From contig DAHVMY010000025.1 in the NCBI GenBank assembly GCA_027319585.1, forward strand, positions 1 to 27,022: DNA of 27,022 nucleotides. Direction: 5' to 3'. Numbering within the stretch: position 1 is the stretch's first letter; every line of letters starts with the position of its first letter. The notes under the pieces were generated by a model, which worked only from the letters and a program-made list of their open reading frames with translations, did no database searches and was not told the origin of the DNA. A program made the position numbers and the translations under genes. Of the stretch, positions 1 through 9,873 are shown piece after piece. The stretch is from AG-12 sp027319585 (GTDB lineage: Bacteria; Chloroflexota; Dormibacteria; Aeolococcales; Bog-877).

Positions 1-1859
1 TGGACATCGTCGAACACCAGCAGGGTGGGATCGGGGAGGGATAGGGAGAGGAAATCGACGAAGGTTGACTCCAGCCGTTCATTGCGGAAGCGCCGGTCCA
101 GTGCGGTGGTCTCCGGCGTTGCGGTCACAGCACCTCCGGCCACGTCTGCGAGCAGCGGCAGCCAGGGGGCGAGGTTGGGTGCCCGGGCCATGACCGCGGC
201 GGTGAGTTGCGCGCCGACCGCGCCCGCATCCGCGTCGGCGTCTACCGCGAGGCTCTGCCGGAGCAGGTTGCGGGCCGTCGCAAAGGGAATCGTCTCGCGG
301 TACTCGTCGCAGACGACCGTGATCAAGCGCATGCCTACAGCCCGCTCCCGGACAGCCTCTATGAGTCTGGACTTGCCAATCCCCGGCGGTCCCACGATCT
401 CAGCCCAGCTCCCTCGTCCACGCCGAGCGGAGCCGAGCGCTTCCTCGAGCACTTTAAATTCGCGCTCGCGACCCACCAGCACCCCGCTCGCTCCCTGGTC
501 TGGCACGCTCGCGGTCGTCACTGCCTCCACGAGATGGGCCTCGACCGGGACCGCCTTGCCTTTCACCAGAAACGGCTCCAACTTGGAGGCGGAGAAGCGG
601 ATGCGGCTGTGGCGCAGCACGCCGTCCGAGGCGTACAGCTCACCGACGTTGGCTCTGGCCATCAGACGTGCCGCTAGATTCACCGCATCGCCCTTGGCGG
701 AGTAGGTGCGCCGATATGACGGCCCGAAGCCGCTCGCGAAGACCCGCCCGCGGTTGACTCCGGCGCGCAGTCTGAGCCGACTGGCCCGGTCGAGGATCTC
801 CCGAACCGCGATCAGCATGCGCCCGTCGTCATCGTCGGTCGCTCTCGGGGCGCCCGCCACCAGCATCACCTTGCCGCCGTCCTCGGAGATGTCGGTCTCC
901 CAGAAGGTGACCTGGTTGCGGACACAGATCTCCTGGATCGTGTCCATCAGCTCTTGGAGGGCTGCGGCCAGGCCGGCTTCTCCAACTTCGGCCAGTGCCT
1001 CGCCGGAACCGCTGAATTCGACGAAGGCCACAGCCACCTGACGGTGCTCGCTCTCCACCGGGGCCGCCCTCAGGTGCTGACTGAGCTCTGCGGGGAGGCA
1101 GAGGCTGGGCTGCCAATCGAGATTCGCCGGCGCCATGCGGGCGGACCGGGCTGTTCGGACCGCAGGTGGCGCGGCGATGAGAATCCCGTCGGCCTTGGCG
1201 GCCCCCAGTGAGGCGTCGCTCAACTCGCTGGCCGTGTCCCGGCTGACCACGATCTCTCCCGCCTCTGCGATCCGTTCCATGCGCGCCGTCTCTGTGGCGG
1301 CGGGACCGGTCACCAGCAGCTCCCGGTGGTGCCGGCCCACCAGGAAGAAGTGAAACTGGCCGCTGTTGATTCCGACCGACATGCGCAGGGTGGACGGGCC
1401 GACCGACGTCCTCACCCGCCCGATCCCCTTGATCGTCTGCTGCATCCTCCAGGCGGCAGCCACCGCCCGCTCCGCATGGGAGTCGCCGCCATACCAGACC
1501 AGCACCGCGTCGCCGCCCCACTTGATGAGCTCTCCGGAATGGCGGTAGGCGATCCCGATCAGGTCGGCGAACATCCCGTCTAGAAACCCGGTGAGCTCCT
1601 CCGCTCCAGCCTTGCCGCGGGCGGCCAGCAGCTCGGTGAGGCGGGTGAACCCGGAGATGTCCACGAACGCCATGGTTCCGTCCAGGACCTGGAAGGTGCG
1701 TTCGGGATCGGTCTGAAGCCACTCCAGGGTCAGTCTCGGAACGTAGGGGAGCAGCAAGGACTCGGAAGCCGGGTCTGCCACCCGTCGCGACGGCGCGACG
1801 ATTGCACTCCCTGCGACCGCGGTCGGACTCAACTCGGCCGGTCCAAGCGTTGCTTCCAC
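1..1859 (-). CDS. Tandem class III adenylate/guanylate cyclase fused to AAA-type ATPase (C-terminus off window)
   Basis: The - strand frame is open from a GTG at 1859 to the left edge (619 codons visible). AGAGGG just upstream is a plausible ribosome binding site. Cyclase domain 1 spans about residues 50-200, with FVDISGFT at 65-72 (metal Asp67) and KWGGDAVL at 113-120 (Lys113, metal Asp117). Cyclase domain 2 spans about 270-420, with GDAVNLAARL at 390-399 (Asn394, Arg398). A P-loop ATPase follows: Walker A GPPGIGKS at 490-497 and Walker B LLVFDD at 613-618. Family knowledge: such proteins make a cyclic nucleotide from NTP and often end in a large regulatory ATPase/TPR region, as in mammalian soluble adenylyl cyclase. 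No transmembrane segment is seen, so it is probably cytosolic. Domain 1 has Thr189 where the catalytic Asn is expected. Domain 2 has Glu281 and Lys330 in place of the metal aspartates. The nucleotide product is not known. Confidence 0.88.
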   Translation of the reverse strand, partial: MEATLGPAELSPTAVAGSAIVAPSRRVADPASESLLLPYVPRLTLEWLQTDPERTFQVLDGTMAFVDISGFTRLTELLAARGKAGAEELTGFLDGMFADLIGIAYRHSGELIKWGGDAVLVWYGGDSHAERAVAAAWRMQQTIKGIGRVRTSVGPSTLRMSVGINSGQFHFFLVGRHHRELLVTGPAATETARMERIAEAGEIVVSRDTASELSDASLGAAKADGILIAAPPAVRTARSARMAPANLDWQPSLCLPAELSQHLRAAPVESEHRQVAVAFVEFSGSGEALAEVGEAGLAAALQELMDTIQEICVRNQVTFWETDISEDGGKVMLVAGAPRATDDDDGRMLIAVREILDRASRLRLRAGVNRGRVFASGFGPSYRRTYSAKGDAVNLAARLMARANVGELYASDGVLRHSRIRFSASKLEPFLVKGKAVPVEAHLVEAVTTASVPDQGASGVLVGREREFKVLEEALGSARRGRGSWAEIVGPPGIGKSRLIEAVRERAVGMRLITVVCDEYRETIPFATARNLLRQSLAVDADADAGAVGAQLTAAVMARAPNLAPWLPLLADVAGGAVTATPETTALDRRFRNERLESTFVDFLSLSLPDPTLLVFDDV

Positions 1860-2224
1860 GAGCCCTCTACCCTTGCAGTGACCGGCGGGTGAGGGGGGAG
1901 AGCGGGGATGGGTCGCGGCTGCTGTCTCGGTGCTCGCTCTTGGGGTGCGCGTTCGTCACATCCTCAACCGGGGCCGCGTGCGGTGCCCGCGGCTCCTGCC
2001 CCGTCCGTGAAGGGGCGACCCGATCCCCTCGGCCGCCCAGGACCCGGCACTTGAGCGGGCGGCTGGTCGGCATCCCCGATGCGACGGACACGCGGTCGCG
2101 TCACCCCTTCCCATCCTGCCCGGCCGCCGCAAGCTGGCGTCGATCACGTACGCGAATCATATGGCACCCACCAGAAAGATGCCGTTGGTCCGGACCGCCG
2201 TGCCGCTGCAGGTGAACGGGGCGA
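1860..2224. other. Non-coding stretch between the hydrolase and cyclase genes
   Basis: This 365-bp interval lies downstream of the hydrolase stop and upstream of the cyclase start; both genes are on the - strand. Reading frames here are short, overlap one another and have no recognisable protein character. It presumably contains the cyclase 5' region, but I see no convincing -35/-10 pair, terminator or RNA gene. Confidence 0.5.
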
Positions 2225-3178
2225 TCAGGGGCTGGGCGGCAGGTTCTGGAGAAAGTCGACCAGGCCGGAGAAGTACCTCTCCTGGTCGTCGTACATGGCG
2301 AGGTGACTGCCATTCGGACAGTGCAGGTAGGTGCCCCGCGGCAGCCGGCGCGCCATCTCCTCCATGTGAGCCGGATCCATGGTGTCGTACGCCGCGCCGA
2401 TGACCAGGGTCGGCACTTTGATGCGTCTCAGATCGTCGAAGCGGTCCCAGCCCGCGAGCTTAGCGTCAGCGCTCATGCCGAGCTCGCTCGGGCCCTGCAT
2501 GGGCACGTAGATCGCCGGGTTGATGTGAGCGAAACCGCGCTGGACCGGGTCCGGCCACTCAGCGGTCGGCATCCGCAGCACGTGCTGCTCGTAGTGCATG
2601 GGGGTGAGCAGTTCCAGATAGCGGGGGTTGTCGGTGTCGTGGGCCGCCTCCAGGGCGCGGACCTCGGCCAGGGCTGCCTGGTCCATGGCCGGGGCGAGAA
2701 CCTGTTCGGCGTAGGCGGTGTAGGCGGGAGCGCTGGCCATCATGTTGGAGATGACCAGACCACGGAGCTGCTCCTGGTGGGAGATTGCGTACTCCATCGC
2801 CAGCAACCCGCCCCAGGACTGTCCGTACAGGACGAAGTCGTGGGGACCCAAGCCCAGTGCCTGACGCACCTGCTCTACCTCGTCGACGAACCGGTCGAGC
2901 TCCCACAGCGACGGATCGTCCGGCTGATCGCTCCACCCGGAGCCAAGCTGGTCGTAGTAGTAGTACTCGACTCCGGCGGCGGGGAGGTAGCTGTCGCACG
3001 CTTCGAGATACTCGTGAGTGGAGCCTGGTCCGCCGTGCAGCAGCAGGACCTTGAGGTCGGGGTTGTTGCCGATCCTCTTGGTCCACACGCGAAAGCGCCC
3101 GCGCGGGGTGTCGATGGGGATCCTGCGGGAGCCGCCGCTGAGGCGGTCGGGGCGGTCGCTGTAGTCGAGGTAGCCCAC
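2225..3178 (-). CDS. Proline iminopeptidase-family alpha/beta hydrolase
   Basis: The product is 317 aa from a GTG start at 3178. The frame is open further upstream, but the extra 73 codons have no family character, and GGAGGG lies 8 nt before this GTG, so I chose it. Visible features: oxyanion-hole motif HGGPG at 48-52, the DQLGSGWSD segment at 76-84 typical of the proline iminopeptidase group, nucleophile elbow GQSWGG with Ser121, probable acid Asp265 (GAAYDTMDP) and His292 (NGSHLAMYDD). The length fits the family (about 290-320 aa). Expected activity is removal of N-terminal proline or other residues from small peptides in the cytosol. Related enzymes also act as amidases or esterases, so the substrate is an inference. 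No signal peptide is seen. It stands alone, divergent from the lipoprotein gene. Confidence 0.9.
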   Translation of the reverse strand: MGYLDYSDRPDRLSGGSRRIPIDTPRGRFRVWTKRIGNNPDLKVLLLHGGPGSTHEYLEACDSYLPAAGVEYYYYDQLGSGWSDQPDDPSLWELDRFVDEVEQVRQALGLGPHDFVLYGQSWGGLLAMEYAISHQEQLRGLVISNMMASAPAYTAYAEQVLAPAMDQAALAEVRALEAAHDTDNPRYLELLTPMHYEQHVLRMPTAEWPDPVQRGFAHINPAIYVPMQGPSELGMSADAKLAGWDRFDDLRRIKVPTLVIGAAYDTMDPAHMEEMARRLPRGTYLHCPNGSHLAMYDDQERYFSGLVDFLQNLPPSP

Positions 3179-3523
3179 GCGAATCTCCCTCCGTATGTGC
3201 GCGCTGGTGGTCACGCCGCAAAGTCCGGCGGCAGGTGCGGACCACCAGAGGATAGCGTGGGACCAGATGGGAAGAGAGTCGAGTCCGCCCGTTCGGGTTC
3301 GAAGTGGCACCCTGCGCCGGCCGCGGTGGCGAGTGACCGCCAGCGGGGTGCCGTAGTTGGCGACCCCACCCCGCCCCTGGCCCTCGGAGGTGCCCATGAA
3401 TCCAGCCGCCCCTGAGCGTCCGGAGCGCGCGGTTCAGTCGGTGATGCCGGGTGCCACGCGACGGCAGGCTACCGATCGCCGCCGGCGGCGAAACCTTTCG
3501 TGGGCCTTCCGCGTCACTATCGC
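3179..3523. other. Divergent intergenic region between hydrolase and lipoprotein genes
   Basis: About 345 bp separate two diverging genes, so promoters for both should lie here. The only structure I can support is the 9-bp inverted repeat and the TATCCT element near its left end. A frame starting at ATG 3396 has a good GGAGGT site but reads antisense-like, arginine/proline-rich sequence through the lipoprotein gene, and I do not accept it as a gene. Confidence 0.4.
3204..3248. repeat. Perfect 9-bp inverted repeat upstream of the hydrolase
   Basis: CTGGTGGTC at 3204-3212 pairs perfectly with GACCACCAG at 3240-3248 across a 27-bp spacer, 26 bp upstream of the hydrolase GTG. On the - strand a TATCCT (-10-like) element lies at 3249-3254 directly before the distal arm. 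I found no good -35 partner. It could be a dimeric operator or a 5'-leader hairpin. Confidence 0.45.
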
Positions 3524-4096
3524 ATGCGCCGCGAAAGCCCGGGACGGCCAATGGTCGGCTGGACATTCGGATTCGGGGTGGCGGGCAGCATCGTGCTGGC
3601 GGCGCTGCTTCTGGCCGCGATCGTGGGCTGCGGCCAGCCCGCGGTCGCAACCAGCCGCCACACCGACGGTCTTCCTCCCACGACATCCACGCACCGGACG
3701 GTGCCATCAGGCACGGCGCGCAGCCAGACGACCCCGGTGCCGCTGCCGGGCGTGATCGCGGATTGCACCGCTCCGCCTCCGGCGGCGGAGAAGGCCACGG
3801 TCAGGCCCGTCGCCATCACCCTGGCGTGCGCCGATGACGGGCTGGGCGTCGAGGACCTGCATTGGACGGTGTGGACCGCCCGGGAGGCCGTGGGGACAGG
3901 CCGGGTGTGGGAGAACGACTGCACGCCCGATTGCGCGAGCGGGGTGGTGAAGTCATATCCTGCCACCGTCACCCTGTCTGGGGTCGTCATAACCAGGACG
4001 GACAGGCCCCTGTTCTCGGAACTGACCGTCACCTACCCCGGCCTCGGGCCGCAGCGGCAAACGTCAGCCCGCTTCCCCCTGCCCCTGGTGCCGTAG
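3524..4096 (+). CDS. Predicted lipoprotein of unknown function
   Basis: The product is 190 aa from ATG 3524. GTG 3500 and ATG 3551 are alternative starts, and none has a strong ribosome binding site. The N-terminus has an arginine-containing n-region, a hydrophobic stretch at about 18-35 and a lipobox-like IVGC with Cys36. This predicts lipid modification and anchoring on the outer face of the membrane. A Thr/Pro/Ser-rich linker follows, then a compact C-terminal domain of about 100 residues. That domain has a TLACADDG segment, HWTVWTA, an NDCTPDCASG segment with a Cys-x3-Cys pair, and SYPATVTLSG. I recognise this pattern from small uncharacterised secreted or lipoproteins of actinobacteria and relatives, but know no function. 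The gene is monocistronic in appearance. Confidence 0.75.
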   Translation: MRRESPGRPMVGWTFGFGVAGSIVLAALLLAAIVGCGQPAVATSRHTDGLPPTTSTHRTVPSGTARSQTTPVPLPGVIADCTAPPPAAEKATVRPVAITLACADDGLGVEDLHWTVWTAREAVGTGRVWENDCTPDCASGVVKSYPATVTLSGVVITRTDRPLFSELTVTYPGLGPQRQTSARFPLPLVP

Positions 4097-4462
4097 CGTG
4101 ACCCCGGCGACGGCCGGCGGACTGCCTGTTGAGTCGCCCATGAAGTTGGTGGGGCCGAGTGCGGGCGGGATCGGCGAGCCACGTGTGCGGCGAGCGCAGC
4201 GGGAGGTGCCGGGAACGCTGCCTGCCTCCTCGCGCGCTCGGCCCTCGAATTGAGCAAGGTCCCACTTGCGGTTGGTGGGCCTGCGCGGCCAGCCGTGGGT
4301 GAGACGGGCCTATGGTTGCCCTACCCATCCGTCAGCTTGCACGGGTACCGCTTCCGCCCCGGTCCCGGCGAGAGTTGGGCCGCGTCGGCTGCGCCCGATC
4401 TGGGTTGTCCGGAGCCTCCTGCCCATCGGGCTTGGGGGGACTGGATCGCCGTCCGCCACTCC

Positions 4463-4471
4463 TATATAAAT
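4463..4471 (+). promoter_or_regulatory. Isolated TATATAAAT element, possible -10
   Basis: This is the only AT-rich block in about 500 bp of GC-rich sequence, at a spacing that could start a transcript through the stem-loops at 4516-4586. No good -35 hexamer is found 16-18 bp upstream, so promoter status is weak. Confidence 0.25.
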
Positions 4472-4515
4472 GGTGGGGCGCTGGCGGGTTGATGGGCAGC
4501 GCGGCTGTCGCGCGG

Positions 4516-4547
4516 CCCGGGAGGCGCTGCCCGCGCCACTTCCCGGG
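4516..4547 (+). repeat. Strong GC-rich stem-loop upstream of the str promoter
   Basis: CCCGGGAGGCGC (4516-4527) pairs with GCGCC (4533-4537) and TCCCGGG (4541-4547), leaving a TGCCC loop and a 3-nt ACT bulge: 12 base pairs in all. No U-run follows, so it is not a classical intrinsic terminator. It may stop or insulate upstream transcription, or be part of an RNA leader. Confidence 0.5.
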
Positions 4548-4558
4548 GGCGTGACGCC
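4548..4558. repeat. Small inverted repeat GGCGT-G-ACGCC
   Basis: A perfect 5-bp inverted repeat around a single central G directly abuts the larger stem-loop. It could be an operator half-site pair or an extension of the local RNA structure. Confidence 0.3.
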
Positions 4559-4568
4559 ATCTCGGAGC

Positions 4569-4586
4569 CGGGGGATGCTGCCCCCG
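4569..4586 (+). repeat. Stem-loop CGGGGG / CCCCCG just upstream of the str -35
   Basis: The 6-bp stem (4569-4574 with 4581-4586) has an ATGCTG loop and is followed eight bases on by the short T-run that begins the -35 element. It may be a weak terminator for upstream transcription or a protein-binding site next to the promoter. Confidence 0.35.
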
Positions 4587-4594
4587 ATGCGAGT

Positions 4595-4623
4595 TTGACA
4601 GGGCGGCTACCCACAGGTAGAAT
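4595..4623 (+). promoter_or_regulatory. Near-consensus sigma-70-type promoter of the ribosomal supercluster
   Basis: TTGACA at 4595-4600 and TAGAAT at 4618-4623 are separated by exactly 17 bp. The -35 is a perfect consensus and the -10 differs at one base (TAtAAT to TAGAAT). The predicted transcription start is near 4630, about 80 nt upstream of the preferred rpsL start. A promoter this close to consensus suits a very highly expressed operon. Confidence 0.85.
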
Positions 4624-4709
4624 CAACACCCGCGCCCCCGGCGGGGCGTATTCATCCATGTATGGCCGTCGCCCCGGATCGGCCAGCGTTCTTCAAGGAT
4701 AAGTTCAGT

Positions 4710-5093
4710 TTGCCCACCATCCAGCAGCTGGTCCGCAAGGGCCGCTCCCCGGTAGTCAAGAAGACCAAGTCGCCCGCCCTGAAGGGATCGCCCCAGAGGC
4801 GGGGAGTCTGCGTGCGCGTCTTCACCACGACTCCGAAGAAGCCGAACTCCGCCCTGCGGAAGGTGGCGAGGGTCAGGCTGACCAGCAAGATCGAGGTGAC
4901 CGCCTACATCCCCGGGATCGGGCACAACCTCCAGGAGCACTCGGTGGTGCTGGTCAGGGGTGGCCGGGTCAAGGACCTGCCTGGGGTTCGCTACCACGTG
5001 GTCCGGGGCGCCCTGGACACCGCTGGGACCAAAGCTCGCAAGCAGGGCCGTAGCAAGTACGGCGCCAAGCGCGAGAAGCCGGCGAAGGGCTGA
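4710..5093 (+). CDS. rpsL: 30S ribosomal protein S12
   Basis: S12 sits at the decoding centre of the 30S subunit and controls tRNA selection. From TTG 4710 the product is 127 aa, begins MPTIQQLVRKGR as family members do, and has AAGGA 10 nt upstream. An in-frame ATG at 4662 would add 16 residues unlike any S12 N-terminus and lacks a ribosome binding site, so I prefer TTG. The decoding loops are intact: TTTPKKPNSALRK at 39-51 with Lys43 and Lys44, and GGRVKDLPGVRY at 84-95 with Lys88 and Asp89. These lysines are the usual positions of streptomycin-resistance changes, so this allele looks streptomycin-sensitive. It is first in the str cluster, with rpsG starting 1 bp after its stop. Confidence 0.97.
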   Translation: MPTIQQLVRKGRSPVVKKTKSPALKGSPQRRGVCVRVFTTTPKKPNSALRKVARVRLTSKIEVTAYIPGIGHNLQEHSVVLVRGGRVKDLPGVRYHVVRGALDTAGTKARKQGRSKYGAKREKPAKG

Positions 5094-5094
5094 G

Positions 5095-5565
5095 ATGCCA
5101 CGCCGTCAGCGGATCTCGAAGCGGGTGGTGGTCCCCGATCCGGTCTACCGGAGTGAGGGGCTGGCGAAGTTCATCAACTGCGTGATGCTCAACGGCAAGC
5201 GCAGCACGGCGGAGAAGATCGTCTACGCCTCCTTGAACCGGATCGCCAAGAGTCAGAGGCGCGAGCCGCTCGAGGTGTTCGAGGTGGCGGTCCGCAACGC
5301 CACTCCCATCCTGGAGGTCAAGCCCAAGCGAGTCGGCGGCGCCACCTACCAGGTGCCCGTGGAGATTCGCCACGACCGCCGGCTGGCGCTGGCCCGGCGC
5401 TGGATCATCCGCAGTGCTCGCCAGCGCCATGGCAAGAGCATGGCGGACAAGCTGGCGGCCGAGCTCATGGATGCCAGCAATGGCATGGGGCAGGCGGTCA
5501 AGCGCAAGGAAGACACCCACAAGATGGCCGAGTCCAACAAGGCCTTCTCTCACTTCAGGTACTGA
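5095..5565 (+). CDS. rpsG: 30S ribosomal protein S7
   Basis: S7 is a primary 16S rRNA binder that nucleates assembly of the 30S head and contacts E-site tRNA. The product is 156 aa, the standard bacterial length, and starts MPRRQRISKR. Diagnostic segments are the rRNA-binding KPKRVGGATYQVP at about 76-88 and a C-terminus HKMAESNKAFSHFRY matching the family end. ATG 5095 is preferred because the frame's upstream extension lies inside rpsL. It follows rpsL by 1 bp, which implies translational coupling, and precedes fusA by 8 bp. Confidence 0.98.
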   Translation: MPRRQRISKRVVVPDPVYRSEGLAKFINCVMLNGKRSTAEKIVYASLNRIAKSQRREPLEVFEVAVRNATPILEVKPKRVGGATYQVPVEIRHDRRLALARRWIIRSARQRHGKSMADKLAAELMDASNGMGQAVKRKEDTHKMAESNKAFSHFRY

Positions 5566-5573
5566 TCAATCCC

Positions 5574-7688
<2,115 letters not shown>

Positions 7689-7722
7689 GCAGTAGTTCGA
7701 GCAGTTCGAAGGGCAGGTAAAG

Positions 7723-8907
<1,185 letters not shown>

Positions 8908-8926
8908 CCGGGGTTCACCAGCAGCA

Positions 8927-9232
8927 ATGGCACAGCGAATTCGGATCCGATTGAAGGCCTACGACCACCGGGTCCTGGACCAGGCGGCGGCTCGCATCGT
9001 GGAGACCGCGGCCCGCAACCAGGCTCAGGTGCGCGGCCCTGTGCCGTTGCCGACCGAGATCAACAAGTACACCGTGATCCGGGGGCCCTTCATCGACAAG
9101 GACTCCAGGGAGCAGTTCGAGATGCGCACCCACAAGCGGATCGTGGACATCCTCGATCCCAACCCCAAGGTGGTGGACGCGCTGATGCATCTCAACCTCC
9201 CCAGCGGTGTCAACATCGAGATCAAGCTCTGA
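8927..9232 (+). CDS. rpsJ: 30S ribosomal protein S10
   Basis: S10 is a 30S head protein; its free form also joins antitermination complexes as NusE. The product is 101 aa, standard length, starting MAQRIRIRLKAYDHRVLD. ATG 8927 is the family start, 19 bp after the tuf stop; the frame's upstream extension overlaps tuf and has no family character. The mid-region has the VRGPVPLPTEINKYTV and FEMRTHKRIVDI segments that mark S10. The tiny gap to tuf leaves no space for a separate S10-operon leader. The stop overlaps the rplC start by 1 nt. Confidence 0.98.
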   Translation: MAQRIRIRLKAYDHRVLDQAAARIVETAARNQAQVRGPVPLPTEINKYTVIRGPFIDKDSREQFEMRTHKRIVDILDPNPKVVDALMHLNLPSGVNIEIKL

Positions 9233-9873
9233 TGGGTAAGTCACTGCTGGCGCGCAAGCTGGGGATGGCCCAGGTGTTCGCCGAGGACGGCCGCTGCTAC
9301 GGGGTGACCGTGCTGGAGGCCGGGCCCTGCCCGGTGGTCCAGGTGAAGAGCCGCGCGGTCGACGGTTACGACGCCGTGCAGGTTGGCTTCGGGGCCAAGC
9401 CCAAGCACTTGAACCAGCCGCTCAAGGGGCACTATGAGGTGGCTGGGATCGAGCCCAAGCGCCACCTGCGGGAGTTCCGAGAGATGCCCGACGTGGCGGT
9501 GGGCGACGTCCTCACGGTGGCCGGCTTCGAGGCCGGGCAGCGGGTTGATGTCAGCGGCACCAGCAAGGGCAAGGGGTTCGCGGGGCAGCACAAGCGGCAC
9601 CACTTCGGCCGCGGCCCGGTGACCCACGGCAGCCACAACATCCGCCAGCCCGGCTCGGTGGGGTCGGTCGACGCGGCCCGCACCTTCCGCGGGCTGCCGA
9701 TGGCCGGCCATCTGGGCGACCGGCGGGCGACCGTCCAGCGGCTCGAGATCTTCCGGGTCGACGAGGAGCGCAACCTGCTGCTGGTCAAGGGCGCGGTGCC
9801 GGGGGCGACCGGAGGGCTGCTGACGGTGTCGGAGTCGCGCAGCCGGATCCGCAAGGTGAGGGGTCAGCACTGA
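9232..9873 (+). CDS. rplC: 50S ribosomal protein L3
   Basis: L3 is an early-assembly 50S protein whose long loop reaches towards the peptidyl transferase centre. The product is 213 aa. It starts MGKSLLARKLGMAQVF; the central loop has GTSKGKGFAGQHKRHHF and GPVTHGSHNIRQPGS, and then MAGHLGDRRATVQ, all L3 signatures. The start overlaps the rpsJ stop by 1 nt (TGATG arrangement), as the next gene does with this one, implying re-initiation coupling down the S10 segment. Confidence 0.98.
   Translation: MGKSLLARKLGMAQVFAEDGRCYGVTVLEAGPCPVVQVKSRAVDGYDAVQVGFGAKPKHLNQPLKGHYEVAGIEPKRHLREFREMPDVAVGDVLTVAGFEAGQRVDVSGTSKGKGFAGQHKRHHFGRGPVTHGSHNIRQPGSVGSVDAARTFRGLPMAGHLGDRRATVQRLEIFRVDEERNLLLVKGAVPGATGGLLTVSESRSRIRKVRGQH

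Larger units (their letters stand above)
4097..4594. other. Long non-coding stretch before the str promoter
   Basis: About 500 bp have no convincing coding frame: the short frames are GC-rich shadows. It contains a 7-bp inverted repeat (GCCCGAT at 4393-4399, ATCGGGC at 4425-4431), an isolated AT-rich TATATAAAT at 4463-4471, and three stem-loops between 4516 and 4586. No tRNA-like T-loop or other known RNA pattern was found. Confidence 0.5.

Noticed and set aside
829..1722. 297-codon - strand frame inside the cyclase region
   Set aside because: Arg/Gly/Pro-rich shadow in another frame; the adjacent frame carries clear cyclase and P-loop motifs.
2157..2230. Short - strand frame just past the hydrolase stop with protein-like composition, ending at a TGA at 2157
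   Set aside because: Possibly a gene remnant or chance; it is too short, has no start of its own and matches nothing I recognise.
2303..3415. 370-codon + strand open frame antisense to the hydrolase
   Set aside because: It mirrors the hydrolase codon pattern in GC-rich DNA, matches no family, and the - strand frame has all catalytic motifs and a good ribosome binding site.
3396..3755. ATG with a strong GGAGGT site and a 119-codon frame
   Set aside because: The protein is Arg/Pro/Ala-rich without family character, and most of it overlaps the better-supported lipoprotein in another frame. The ribosome binding site alone is not enough.
4516..4586. Classical intrinsic terminator
   Set aside because: The hairpins are strong but lack a following U-run, so I list them only as structured repeats.
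4097..4594. Possible tRNA or known structured RNA in the gap before rpsL
   Set aside because: A CTCGAAT near 4244 looked like a T-loop, but no matching acceptor, D or anticodon stems could be found around it.
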